Shown: piece after piece, positions 44,276-53,268 of the stretch
Numbering within the stretch: the first letter of the stretch is position 1
How the letters are laid out: the number at the start of each line of letters is the position of its first letter
DNA from: DAOTXR01 sp034435375
GTDB lineage: Bacteria; Chloroflexota; Anaerolineae; Aggregatilineales; UBA3940
Length of the DNA: 64,000 bases
Assembly: GCA_034435375.1 (NCBI GenBank)
Contig: DAOTXR010000092.1
Span: 1 to 64,000, forward strand
Reading direction: 5' to 3'
The notes under the pieces: model-generated
Told to the model about the DNA's origin: nothing
Databases searched by the model: none
Seen by the model: only the letters and a program-made list of their open reading frames with translations
Translations under genes and position numbers: made by a program

Positions 44276-45142
44276 TCAGACGTGGTTGGCCTTGGGCCAT
44301 TCTGCGGTCAGACGCTCCCAGCACACGCGATACGGCCACTTCAAGTCCGGCTTGAGAGTGGCAGGGTCCATACCTTCCAGAAGGCCAATGATGGCGTCAG
44401 TCAGGGCGGCCATCTGCAGATCGTGGAGGTCTTCTGCCTGGACATGGATCATGCGGATGAAGCCCAGCCACGCCTGGCGCTGTGTAGAGTCGCCCCCATG
44501 AGCAACCAGTGTGTTGCGGGCCAGCGAGTCGAGCATCTCAACACGCAGCCTGGCAGCCATCGAGCTGCTAGAAAGGGTCCGAGCGATCACATCCCAGCAG
44601 GTTTTGTACAGGCCATCCAGAGAGGGCCGGATGGCTATAGCCGGTTCGCCGCTGAGTAGCTGAACAATAGCGCCAGTCAACTCAGTAAGGGGCGCATCCT
44701 GAAGTTCGCGGGCCTCCGTGTGTAGATCGCGCATCGAGTCGAGCCACGCATCGCGATTCTGGGGTTGGCTGGTCATCACGAGAATGGTGGCCTGGGCGAT
44801 GCCATCGAGCAGGGTCTCGATGTTGCCATCGGCTTTAACGCGGCGAAAGGTCTCAGTGACGCCTGCCTCGCGGCACATGCGCAACACGTCCCGGTGCATG
44901 GCGAGGATGGCCGCCGAGCGCGGGTCATTCTGCGCCCTCGACATCTGAATGAGCGCATCAAACAAGACATCCACCTGCGGCAGCAGCAGTTCGGGGTGAG
45001 CCTGAATGACCTGCTGGGAAGCATCCCAGCCCTGGGCGTTCACGAAGGTCACAATGATATCGAGCAGCGCCTCGTCAGTCAGAGGTGTCGGTGTGCTCTC
45101 CTGATCATCTTCAAACGCCCCAGAGTCGAATGAATCGGGCAC
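44276..45142 (-). CDS. Helical repeat protein, first of a tandem pair (CHAT-associated repeat type)
   Basis: A 288-residue paralogue of the next gene, with one clear copy of the motif (MHRDVLRMCREAGVTETF). The repeated WPYRVCWERLTAEW and GLYKTCWDVIARTL show an internal duplication of its C-terminal unit. The start is GTG at 45142, six bases after AAGGAG, the same arrangement as its paralogue (both begin Val-Pro-Asp). No signal peptide or membrane helix. Function unknown. A protein-binding scaffold is likely. Confidence 0.7.
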   Translation of the reverse strand: MPDSFDSGAFEDDQESTPTPLTDEALLDIIVTFVNAQGWDASQQVIQAHPELLLPQVDVLFDALIQMSRAQNDPRSAAILAMHRDVLRMCREAGVTETFRRVKADGNIETLLDGIAQATILVMTSQPQNRDAWLDSMRDLHTEARELQDAPLTELTGAIVQLLSGEPAIAIRPSLDGLYKTCWDVIARTLSSSSMAARLRVEMLDSLARNTLVAHGGDSTQRQAWLGFIRMIHVQAEDLHDLQMAALTDAIIGLLEGMDPATLKPDLKWPYRVCWERLTAEWPKANHV

Positions 45143-45386
45143 AACGCACTCCTTCTGCCCTGGTCTCAGGGAGGGATGCTCCCTCAATTGTGCTTGATCG
45201 TAACGAGTCGGAGGTGGGCTATCAACCCTGCTGCAAGCACGCTAGGCCGTGGACGATCTTCCGGCGGCGCGGCATTACCCCATATGTATTGTTCCGATTA
45301 AACACCACGGCTTCGAACGAGTCAACCGGGGTTTCGCCCGCACTTCAGGGGGGATTCGCCATAGCAGACAGGGGAATCAATATCGA

Positions 45387-45418
45387 AGCGCCCCCGATCA
45401 GGCTCACACGGGGGCGCT
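45387..45418 (-). terminator. Hairpin after the C39/LysM gene
   Basis: AGCGCCCCCG / CGGGGGCGCT form a 10-bp stem with a 12-base loop, about 20 bases after the C39/LysM stop on the minus strand. No T tract. Confidence 0.4.
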
Positions 45419-45437
45419 CGTGCACCATCAGAGCCGA

Positions 45438-46550
45438 CTACACAATGCCCAGGTCCTTCAAGACGGCAGCACGCACATCGTCAGGGAGGTTAGGGACGGT
45501 CTTGAGATCGGGGCCAGTGTAGCGGTCGCTGCGGTTGTTGGCAATGTAGGCCAGCCCGGCAGCAGTGACGTAGTCCCACCACTTATCTTTGTCAGCGCGA
45601 GCCTGAAAAGCCTTGTGGAAAGCATTGATCAGTTGCTGATGCGTGAATGAATAGCTGGGCGGCTGAGTCACAGGTTCAGTCGTTGTGGAGGTCGAGACAG
45701 TAACGCCAGGCGGGATCGGGATCAGAAGTTGCTGGCCAACCTCGATCTGATCGGCGTTGGCGATGCCGTTGAACGCCGCAACCACGGTGTAATAGGCCGA
45801 ACTGCCATAGAACTGCTCGGAAACCTCGGCGAGCGTATCGCCAGGCTGGATGGTATAGAGGACCGTCTCGACGCCCCAATCGCCCAGCCAGGCCAGAGCA
45901 TTAGCATAATCCGAGTCGTTTTGCGGTACGGGCACCGGCTGCCCCACAAACAACGCCTTGGCACGCAGCCGCCTGAGAACTTCGGGAGGGATGGGGTAGG
46001 CTGGATGCTTGGGCTGGGCAATCGGATTGGCAGGGACAAGTGAAATCTTCTGATATTGCGTGCCGTACTGGTACCACGCTTCGTTCCAGACGGGAATGGG
46101 CCACGTGCGATAGGCGCCACCCTCGCCATCCCAGTACGGATCGTGCACATGGATGTAATTGTCGTCGTAGCCGACAGCGACCACAAAGTGCCCGCCATTG
46201 ATGCGCGACTCGTGCAGGCCAGCCCGCATGACGGGAAAATAATCAACCAACACTAACGCCGGGCGGCCCTGGTCAAGGAAAGTCTGGAGCTTAGTCAGGC
46301 CAAAGCCGCTGGAATGGTCGTGACGCTGGAGGTTGAGGCCATACAGGTTGCCAGCGGCCTTGATGGTGTTTACAGCAAGAGGCCCCTTAGCCGTGATCCC
46401 TGCATCTTTGTATATCTGATCCGCGGTGACGTTCCTGCCCATCGTGCGGGCCATCATCGCCAGGCAAGCAGGGCCACAGTCGTTGATCGAGTAACCAGCA
46501 GTGGCTTTGTCTTTCTGCGAGTAGTAAACAACGCTTAGAACAGTGCTCAT
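45438..46550 (-). CDS. C39-like cysteine peptidase with LysM domain, no signal peptide
   Basis: A 370-residue protein. The N-terminal half is a C39/papain-like fold with Cys25 in NDCGPACLAM, His121 in GGHFVVAVGYDD and Asp137 in VHDPYW, a plausible catalytic triad. A LysM domain (about 235-285; YTIQPGDTLAEVSEQFYG to VGQQLLIP) binds peptidoglycan. A C-terminal helical region of about 70 residues follows. No signal peptide or membrane helix is visible, though LysM implies contact with cell wall. It may leave by lysis or a non-classical path, or act after injection. GGAGG precedes the ATG. Confidence 0.8.
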   Translation of the reverse strand: MSTVLSVVYYSQKDKATAGYSINDCGPACLAMMARTMGRNVTADQIYKDAGITAKGPLAVNTIKAAGNLYGLNLQRHDHSSGFGLTKLQTFLDQGRPALVLVDYFPVMRAGLHESRINGGHFVVAVGYDDNYIHVHDPYWDGEGGAYRTWPIPVWNEAWYQYGTQYQKISLVPANPIAQPKHPAYPIPPEVLRRLRAKALFVGQPVPVPQNDSDYANALAWLGDWGVETVLYTIQPGDTLAEVSEQFYGSSAYYTVVAAFNGIANADQIEVGQQLLIPIPPGVTVSTSTTTEPVTQPPSYSFTHQQLINAFHKAFQARADKDKWWDYVTAAGLAYIANNRSDRYTGPDLKTVPNLPDDVRAAVLKDLGIV

Positions 46551-46668
46551 CCTACCGTGCCTCCGTGGGGAAAATAGATAGAGTAAGTCAGAATTAAACC
46601 CTAACGCCAGGTAAAGGTCAAATTGAAGGGAGCCACACAGCAGCCATAACTTCGGGCGCGGCCAATCA

Positions 46669-47874
46669 TCATGGCATCCCGCTGATGATCACCACCACGA
46701 TCACCGCCAGGCCGATCACCAGCGCAGTCAGCCCGGCAATCAACACGACTACCAGTGTAGTTGGCATCTTCTGGATAATTGTCTGGTAGGTAATTACATC
46801 GTCGCCGGCAATGGTGACCTGCCCTCCCACATCGCCACTCACGCTCAGGCTGATCCCATCTTGGCCCTGACCCTCCTGCAAAGTTGGCGCGGGCATTCCA
46901 CGCCGTATCCGCGCCATGCGCCATGCGCCGTAGAAGGCCCCGCTAGCCCCGCCGAGCGCGATCACGGCCCCCGCCACAACCCACAGCCACCCTAGCTGGG
47001 TGGGGCCAACGTTTCCTCCCACCACTTCAAGGGTGAACGGGATGGTGTTAGTCTCTTCGTCAAAGCGCGTCCCATCGCTGCGCGTGCGCGGCAGGAATAT
47101 CACGATCTCCAGCCGGTTCACGCCCACGGCCTCTGGCCCCACTGGCTCAAGGGTCCACTTCCACCAGTTGATGGCTTCGGGTCGGATGCGCCGCAACCCA
47201 CCCGGAGGGACGGCATCGACGTAAAAGTTGGCCAAATCCGCGCCGCGCAGCTCGGCCCCCATGTACTCTCGCACCGCCACAAACTGACTTTCCACAAGCG
47301 GCAGCGGCGAGGGTGTCGGTTGGGGCGTGCCAAACGCAGGGGTGGGCGACATCGGTGGATTGTAGGTCCCGTCGGGCGGAACGGCGGCGCTGACAACGAT
47401 CTCAACTCGGACCTCGGCTGACTGTCCGAACGAGACCTCTCTGGGCGCAAACACCCGCACCTGACCATCGCCAAGTGCCAGCCCGGCCTCGTCATAGACA
47501 ACAAACTCGCGTGTGACCAGCGCAGCCGCTGCCTGAAAGGCTGGCTGAGCGGCTTCGGTGGCCGCGTAGACGGTGGCTTCGGCGTCGAAGGCAGCTGCTG
47601 TGCCAGTAGCCGGGATATCGAGTTCGGTCGAGGCAACGGTGGGCGTTGAGGTTCCACGGTCCGAGACCGCCGTCGGGGTCGATGCTGCTGGAACAACTGT
47701 CGTCGCCTCAACGGACTCTGCCGGCGCTGTCCGTGTAGGCGGGAGGGTTTCGGCAGGAGTCTCCTGAGTGGCTATCGTTAGGCAGGCCGTTGTCAGTAAA
47801 ACCAGCATCATCTCCGTCAGATTGGCAATGCGACGCAGCGATCGTTTGCCGGATCGATGCAATTGTCCAGACAT
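46669..47874 (-). CDS. Envelope protein with Thr/Pro linker and two C-terminal membrane helices
   Basis: A 401-residue protein. The N-terminus has a basic segment and a hydrophobic stretch ending VLLTTAC (Cys31), so it may be a lipoprotein. A long Thr/Ala/Pro linker (about 35-110) leads to an extracellular region of about 170 residues that I do not recognise. Two membrane helices follow (about 295-318 and 378-400), with a short Gly-rich beta segment between them (DGISLSVSGDVGGQVTIAGD). AGGAGG precedes the ATG. A strong hairpin separates it from the YHS gene upstream. Confidence 0.65.
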   Translation of the reverse strand: MSGQLHRSGKRSLRRIANLTEMMLVLLTTACLTIATQETPAETLPPTRTAPAESVEATTVVPAASTPTAVSDRGTSTPTVASTELDIPATGTAAAFDAEATVYAATEAAQPAFQAAAALVTREFVVYDEAGLALGDGQVRVFAPREVSFGQSAEVRVEIVVSAAVPPDGTYNPPMSPTPAFGTPQPTPSPLPLVESQFVAVREYMGAELRGADLANFYVDAVPPGGLRRIRPEAINWWKWTLEPVGPEAVGVNRLEIVIFLPRTRSDGTRFDEETNTIPFTLEVVGGNVGPTQLGWLWVVAGAVIALGGASGAFYGAWRMARIRRGMPAPTLQEGQGQDGISLSVSGDVGGQVTIAGDDVITYQTIIQKMPTTLVVVLIAGLTALVIGLAVIVVVIISGMP

Positions 47875-47992
47875 TCCCCCCTCCTGCTCGGCAGCAAGGC
47901 TGGTCCGATTAAACACCTGTCTTCGGGCAGTGTCAAACGGAACAGAGAGGCAAGCCAGAGGTCAGGCAGGCAGCAGGGATGGCCCAGAAGAA

Positions 47993-48019
47993 GACCTCTG
48001 GCCGGGACGGCCAGAGGTC
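47993..48019 (-). terminator. Hairpin after the YHS gene
   Basis: GACCTCTGGCC / GGCCAGAGGTC make a perfect 11-bp stem with a 5-base loop, just beyond the YHS gene stop. No T tract. Confidence 0.55.
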
Positions 48020-48034
48020 GCGTGGGGATCGAAA

Positions 48035-48232
48035 CTAGGTCTTCGGCGTCGGATCGACGCCTGGATGGTCTTCTGCAAAACTGGCCAAGTGGTAGTCTGG
48101 CGACTTCTCAAATGCGCCTTTGCAGCCATCGCAGCAGAAGTAGTAGGTCTTTCCCTTGTACTCGACCTTCGACTGCCACGTTCCCTTCTCGGCAGACATG
48201 CCACATACAACATCGTAGATGATCACGGCCAT
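48035..48232 (-). CDS. YHS-domain protein
   Basis: A 65-residue protein, almost entirely a YHS domain: DVVCGM near the N-terminus, then YYFCCDGCKGAFEKSP. The cysteines fit a metal-binding role, as in YHS domains fused to or lying near copper ATPases. GAGGGGG precedes the ATG. It lies about 1.7 kb from the copper operon on the same strand, but not in it. Confidence 0.85.
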   Translation of the reverse strand: MAVIIYDVVCGMSAEKGTWQSKVEYKGKTYYFCCDGCKGAFEKSPDYHLASFAEDHPGVDPTPKT

Positions 48233-48317
48233 GGTCAGATACCCCCTCTTGCGAGCGAATAGGTCGGCTTACAACCGTCACACACTGCCATGACTATACC
48301 ACACTACCAGCAGTGGA

Positions 48318-49520
48318 TCACTTCCATACGTCGAAAAAGGCCATCGAACCGGTGACAGTATTCCACACCTGGTCAGCGTAAGGAATAGCATCCGGATACT
48401 GCTGTGGGTCATAGGGCTGCACCAGGATGGTATAGGATTGGCCGCGGGCAACGATCAACGCCTGGCGCGAGATCACTGCCCCGTTCAGGTCCAGAAACGT
48501 GACTGCGGGTGCGCCGCCGATGACGATATCCTGTAACGAGGCAGGATCAACGAAGGGCAGGCGCGGCTCGATCACATCGCGGGGTGTCTGGCCCTCAACA
48601 ACCGGTCCCCACGGTCCAACCACCAGATTAGGCCGGATCGGTCCAATCCCCTCAAGCTCGCCCACAACCGGGCCGCCGACGAAGCCGCTGGAGAATCGTG
48701 TGTCCAGCTCGAAGCTGGCCGGATAGAGCATACAAACTCCCAGCTCCAGGTCGATGTGGACCAACGCATCGGCTGTGGCAGTGGGGCATACATCGTCGGG
48801 TTTCACCACCTGACGCGGCACCTCAGGCGGGAAGAACACCAGCGACCCGGCGATGGTATCCCAGGCTTGGTTGCTCTGAGCTACCAGCGCAGGGACATCC
48901 CCCGGCTGAGGCAGGAGCGACAGAGTATATCGCGCATCGCCGACCACCACGAAGCCCCGGCGCTGCGAGAACATGCCCTCCATGGCATTGTCGATCACGG
49001 CAGCCGGCACGCCGCCGATGGTCGTCTCCATCGGCTCAGAGGCCATCTCGCCGCCGTACAACTCGCGCCACTGGCGGGCATAATCCAAGCTGGTCATGCC
49101 CTCTGCCGGGCCATTGTAGGCCACAGTCACGAACACCACCGCCGACTCCATGGCATTGGGATCGGCAGGCGGTCCGATCAGCGCCAGCGACTCGGTGAAG
49201 ATGCCAGCCTCCGGGACAGACAAGAACGACGGGTAGATCAGGCAAAAGCCATCCTCACGGCTGATGAACTGCACTGTGCCTTCGCCGGCTGCCGGACAGG
49301 CAGCGGTTGGGTCGACCACCGTGGTCGGTTCCACACCCCCCGGTGTTGGCCCAGGCACAGCTGTGGCTGCGACATTCGCAGGTGCAGGCCCGGCCACGGT
49401 GGGAGTCGGCGCTGCGATGGGTTGTGCATTGCCTACGCCGGGTGCGTTGCAGGCCAGCGCCGCGGCCAACAATGCCAACACAGGCAACAGTAGCGAGAGT
49501 TGCTTCACATGCTTGCCCAT
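48318..49520 (-). CDS. Lipoprotein with two internal repeat domains
   Basis: A 400-residue lipoprotein. The signal peptide ends LLAAALAC (Cys24), then a Pro/Thr/Val linker to about residue 75. Two homologous domains follow, starting VQFISREDGFCLIYPSF (about 85) and LVHIDLELGVCMLYPASF (about 260). Each ends with a hydrophobic helix-strand such as QAWDTIAGSLVFF or QVWNTVTGSMAFF. Their cysteines probably pair. The domain is not one I can name. AAAGG precedes the ATG at 49520; upstream in-frame codons lack a ribosome site. Confidence 0.7.
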   Translation of the reverse strand: MGKHVKQLSLLLPVLALLAAALACNAPGVGNAQPIAAPTPTVAGPAPANVAATAVPGPTPGGVEPTTVVDPTAACPAAGEGTVQFISREDGFCLIYPSFLSVPEAGIFTESLALIGPPADPNAMESAVVFVTVAYNGPAEGMTSLDYARQWRELYGGEMASEPMETTIGGVPAAVIDNAMEGMFSQRRGFVVVGDARYTLSLLPQPGDVPALVAQSNQAWDTIAGSLVFFPPEVPRQVVKPDDVCPTATADALVHIDLELGVCMLYPASFELDTRFSSGFVGGPVVGELEGIGPIRPNLVVGPWGPVVEGQTPRDVIEPRLPFVDPASLQDIVIGGAPAVTFLDLNGAVISRQALIVARGQSYTILVQPYDPQQYPDAIPYADQVWNTVTGSMAFFDVWK

Positions 49521-49648
49521 ATCCAACCTTTCTGGATTTATTAGATTAACTATATCGCACAACACACCGATCATACGATCCTCGTCAGCACAAGGTTCCC
49601 TCATTCACCAGACCTTCGAATGAATCAAGCCCTACCATCGCACATGAT

Positions 49649-49672
49649 AAGGGCGGCCTGTGCGCCGCCCTT
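49649..49672 (-). terminator. Hairpin ending the copper operon region
   Basis: AAGGGCGGC / GCCGCCCTT make a 9-bp stem with a 6-base loop, about 50 bases beyond the thioredoxin-like gene stop on the minus strand. No T tract. Confidence 0.5.
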
Positions 49673-49722
49673 CACCTACATGTCCAGGCTGACAAGCCAG
49701 ATCGGCGACTGCCGATCCGCCC

Positions 49723-50322
49723 TTAACCCTCCGACGCAGCCAGGAGGTTATCTAGCGCCTGGCGTATCTCGTCGGGGTTAATGCCTCCAAACCAACGCTG
49801 CACTTCGGTGCCATCCGGTCGGATCAGGACAAAGACCGGTTGATAGACGATGCCATAGGCATTGACCACTTCGGCATTCGCCGGAGCCTCGCGATCCAGG
49901 TACACAAAGTCAACTCGGCTCCAGTACTCAGCTTCTAGCCCGTGCACGACGGGCTTCAACCTCTGGCAAGTCGGTCACCAGGTAGTGAAAAACTCAAGCA
50001 ACTGCGGCCTGCCGGTCGCCGCGACCACGCTGGCGGGATCCGAGCGGAAGTCATCAGCTATTCCGGCAGGGGCGTCAGGCCGGCCCGGCACCGGGGTCGC
50101 CTCAGGTAGAGGCCCGACAGTCGGCGCGGTGTCGGCAGGCTCTGTCTGTGCCGCCTCAGGCGAGAGCGTGGCCTCAGCGGCAGTGGCCGACGTGATCGGC
50201 GTGGCGGCGACCGTCGCCGGGATGGCTGTGCGCGGCATGGCCGTTGGGGCCTCTCCGCAGGCCGCTCCGATCAGCGCCACGAACACCAGCGTCGATGCCC
50301 AGGGAAGGAATCGCTTGCTCAT
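49723..50322 (-). CDS. Thioredoxin-like lipoprotein with in-frame TGA at the first CxxC position (candidate selenoprotein)
   Basis: If the TGA at 49977-49975 is read through, this is a 199-residue protein. The signal peptide ends LIGAAC (Cys22), then a Thr/Pro/Ala linker to about residue 80 and a thioredoxin fold. The active site reads FFTTW-X-PTC, where X116 is TGA and Cys119 is intact. The fold continues normally: KPVVHGLEAEYW, VDFVYLDREAP, the cis-Pro loop YQPVFVLIRPDG and a last helix. The TGA therefore stands for the first active-site cysteine, so selenocysteine is likely. A SECIS-like hairpin follows. ATG at 50322 has GGAGG upstream. The second part alone has no ribosome site. A TGC-to-TGA nonsense mutation is the alternative. 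It is the last gene after copA. Confidence 0.7.
49937..49955 (-). promoter_or_regulatory. Candidate bacterial SECIS element
   Basis: On the minus strand AGCCCGT-CGTGC-ACGGGCT: a perfect 7-bp stem with a 5-base loop. It begins 19 bases after the TGA, so the apical loop starts 26 bases after it. G is the second loop base. These features agree with the general rule for bacterial SECIS hairpins (loop 16-37 bases after UGA, G in the first two loop positions). Short GC-rich hairpins also occur by chance. Confidence 0.5.
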
Positions 50323-50441
50323 CAAACCTCCTCAGCACATGGGGAACACAAAACCATAGCGTATATGCCTCTGACGCGCTGAGGAGGCTCGATCATACGC
50401 GCCTGCATTGTCCACTCAGGGGGCGCTGGAAAGGTGCGATG

Positions 50442-52988
50442 TCATTCGATTCGCTTGCGACGCAGACGCAGCGAGTTCGTCACCACGCTGACTGAGCTAA
50501 ACGCCATCGCCAGCGCCGCCAGGATCGGATGGAGCTGGCGCAGCGCGTCCGGCGCCCAGGGAATCGGATAGAGCACACCTGCCGCCACGGGGATCAGGAT
50601 CACATTGTAGCCGAAAGCCCAGAACAGGTTTTCCCGGACCGTGCGGATCGTCGCCCGGCTCAGGCGGATAGCCTGCGGCACGCTGCGCAGGTCGCCGCGC
50701 ATCAGAGTCACATCGGCAGCCTCCATCGCCACGTCTGCGCCGGTGCCCAGGGCAATCCCCACGTCTGCCTGGGCCAGCGCAGGCGCATCGTTGATGCCAT
50801 CGCCCACCATGCCAACCACATAGCCCTGCTGCTGGAGCTTCTGGACATAGGCGGCTTTGTCACCAGGCAGCACTTCGGCAAAGACGGTATCGACGCCAAC
50901 CTCCTGGGCGATGGCGTGGGCCGTTGCCGCGTTGTCGCCGGTGATCATCGCCACGTGCAACCCCAACCGCTTCATCTCGGCCACAGCCTCACGGCTGCCT
51001 TCCTTGATCGTGTCTGCCACGGCGATCACCCCAACGGCCTGGCCATCAACCGCCAGCCACATGGCAGTTTGGGCTTGGGCCTGCAAACGCTGCGCTTCCA
51101 GCTCCAACCCATTCAGCGCAACGTTCTGCTCCTCCATCAGCTTCGAGTTGCCGACCAGCACCGTGCGCCCTTCCACCCCGGCGCTGATCCCCCGCCCGGC
51201 CATGCTCTCAAAGCCGTAGGGATCGGCCAGCTCGATGTTCTGCGCCTGCGCTGCCCGGACAATCGCCGCCCCTAGCGGGTGCTCCGAGCCGCGCTCCGCA
51301 GAAGCGGCATAGAACAGCGCCATCTGCTGCGGCGAATAGCGTTCGTGGCTGTTGGCGATGAGCGCCGAATCTGCCCTGTTGGCCATGCCTGCCGCAGATT
51401 GGGATTCCGGCGCTGCGATAGCTGGGCCGATCACCACTTCGGTCACCGCCGGTTCGCCCCGCGTGATCGTACCCGTCTTGTCGAGCACAATCGCCGTCAG
51501 TCGGTGCGCGCGTTCCAGCGCCTCACTGGTCTTGAACAAGATGCCCTTCTCTGCGCCTTTACCAGTGCCGACCATGATGGCCGTGGGAGTAGCCAAGCCC
51601 ATCGCACAGGGGCAGGCGATGACCAGCACTGCCACCAGGCGGATCAGCGCAGCAGTAAAGTCTGTGTCGGGCGCCAGCAAGTACCACACCAAAAACGTGA
51701 CGACCGCCACGCCAACGACCACAGGGACAAACACCGCCGCCACCTGGTCGACCAAGCGCTGGATGGGGGCCTTGCTGGCCTGGGCATCCTCAACCAGCTT
51801 GATGATCTGCGCCAGCGCCGTTTGCCTGCCGACGGCCCTCGTCTCAAATTTGAGCACTCCTTGCTTGTTGATCGTCGCGCCGATGATCTGGTCACCGGGG
51901 CCTTTGTCGACCGGCAACGATTCGCCGGTGATCATGCTCTCGTCGACGGCGCTGTGGCCGTCGATCACGACGCCGTCGACGGGGACCTTCTCGCCGGGGC
52001 GGACGATGACAATGTCGCCGACTTCTACATCGTCAATCGGCACATCGACCTCTTGACCGTCCCGGACGATACGGGCAGTCTTGGCCCGTAGGCCCATCAG
52101 CTTCTTGATCGCCTCGCTGGTGCGGCCCTTGGCGCGCGCTTCGAGCAGCTTGCCCAGCACGATCAGAGTGATGATCACCGCAGCGGTCTCAAAGTAGACA
52201 TGCAGCATCGACATGCCCATCGGATCGAGCAGCATCTCGACTGTGACGACCGCCGAATACACGTAGGCCACACTCGATCCCAGCGCGACGAGCACATCCA
52301 TGTTGGCCGAACCGTTGCGCAACGCCTTGAAAGCTCCAACGTAGTAGTCCCAGCCGACGTAAAACTGGACAGGCGTCGCCAACGCCCAGAACAGAACATT
52401 CGTCCACGGCTCATGTGACCACAAGCCAAGAAGCTCGAAATCGCGGGCCATGCTGAGCAAGAACAACGGCAGGCTGAAGATCAGACCCACCATCAGCCGG
52501 GTCCACTGATGGCGGATTTCTCGCTCACGGGCCAGCTGCTCGGCATCCTCCATAGCCTCGTCAGCGGCAGCCTCGACGACATCGTAGCCGATGCGCCTGA
52601 CCTGCTCGACCATGTCCCGCCGCGTGACCTGCCCTGGCACGTAGGTCACGGTCGCTCTCTCGGTCGCCAGATTGACCGAGGCGTCGAGCACGCCGTCAAG
52701 CTTGCGCAGACCCTTCTCGACCGTAGCAACGCAGTTGGCGCACGTCATGCCCGTGATCGCCAGGTCGATGGTAGCAGTAGGCACACCGTATCCGGCCTGC
52801 TCGACGCGGCGGACCAGGTCTTGTGGCGAGAGCACACCAGGGTCGTAGATCACAGTCGCGCGTTCGATGGCCAGGTTGACTTCCACCTGCTGCACGCCGC
52901 TGAGTTTCCTCAGGCTCTTCTCGACCGTGCTGACACAGTTGGCGCACGTCATGCCTGTGATGGGCAATGCGATTTGTTTCTCAGCCAC
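50442..52988 (-). CDS. copA: Copper-exporting P1B-type ATPase with two HMA domains
   Basis: An 848-residue Cu(I) ATPase. Two N-terminal metal-binding domains have GMTCANC (Cys15/Cys18 and Cys84/Cys87). The membrane metal site is ACPCAMGLATP, the phosphorylation site DKTGT, the P1B signature SEHPLG, and the hinge GDGINDAPALAQ. Eight helices are expected. A non-conserved insert follows the DKTGT region (about 540-560). It pumps cytoplasmic Cu(I) outward. GTG at 52988 is used because GGAGG lies seven bases before it; a TTG six bases earlier is too close. It begins two bases after the copZ-like stop, so translation is coupled. Confidence 0.95.
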   Translation of the reverse strand: MAEKQIALPITGMTCANCVSTVEKSLRKLSGVQQVEVNLAIERATVIYDPGVLSPQDLVRRVEQAGYGVPTATIDLAITGMTCANCVATVEKGLRKLDGVLDASVNLATERATVTYVPGQVTRRDMVEQVRRIGYDVVEAAADEAMEDAEQLAREREIRHQWTRLMVGLIFSLPLFLLSMARDFELLGLWSHEPWTNVLFWALATPVQFYVGWDYYVGAFKALRNGSANMDVLVALGSSVAYVYSAVVTVEMLLDPMGMSMLHVYFETAAVIITLIVLGKLLEARAKGRTSEAIKKLMGLRAKTARIVRDGQEVDVPIDDVEVGDIVIVRPGEKVPVDGVVIDGHSAVDESMITGESLPVDKGPGDQIIGATINKQGVLKFETRAVGRQTALAQIIKLVEDAQASKAPIQRLVDQVAAVFVPVVVGVAVVTFLVWYLLAPDTDFTAALIRLVAVLVIACPCAMGLATPTAIMVGTGKGAEKGILFKTSEALERAHRLTAIVLDKTGTITRGEPAVTEVVIGPAIAAPESQSAAGMANRADSALIANSHERYSPQQMALFYAASAERGSEHPLGAAIVRAAQAQNIELADPYGFESMAGRGISAGVEGRTVLVGNSKLMEEQNVALNGLELEAQRLQAQAQTAMWLAVDGQAVGVIAVADTIKEGSREAVAEMKRLGLHVAMITGDNAATAHAIAQEVGVDTVFAEVLPGDKAAYVQKLQQQGYVVGMVGDGINDAPALAQADVGIALGTGADVAMEAADVTLMRGDLRSVPQAIRLSRATIRTVRENLFWAFGYNVILIPVAAGVLYPIPWAPDALRQLHPILAALAMAFSSVSVVTNSLRLRRKRIE

Positions 52989-52990
52989 AG

Positions 52991-53215
52991 TCAAACCTCC
53001 AAGCCAGGCAGCGTCGCAGCGTAGCCTGCCAGATGAACTGCTGCCACGATCTGCTCATCGGCAACACGGCTTTCGTCAAACTCCACATCGACATACTGGC
53101 GGGCATAGTTGGCGCTGGCCGCTTGCACGCCGTCGATGCGCTCGATGGCTCCCTCAACGGCCATGGTGCAGCCTACGCAGTGCATCCCCTGGACTTCGAA
53201 GCGCTTCCTGATCAC
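52991..53215 (-). CDS. copZ: Copper chaperone (HMA domain, CopZ-like)
   Basis: A 74-residue single HMA domain with GMHCVGC (Cys13 and Cys16), which carries Cu(I) to CopA. The core fold beta-alpha-beta-beta-alpha-beta is complete. The start is GTG with GGAGGGAG upstream. It sits directly before copA and has the normal length for the family. Confidence 0.93.
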   Translation of the reverse strand: MIRKRFEVQGMHCVGCTMAVEGAIERIDGVQAASANYARQYVDVEFDESRVADEQIVAAVHLAGYAATLPGLEV

Positions 53216-53268
53216 AGTCTCCCTCCAGACAACAGCGGGCCTCTACCAGCGCAGGACACCCCCTGCCC

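Noticed and set aside
49723..49959. Stand-alone 78-codon gene starting MKPVV
   Set aside because: No ribosome site before it, and it is the in-frame second part of the thioredoxin-like protein.
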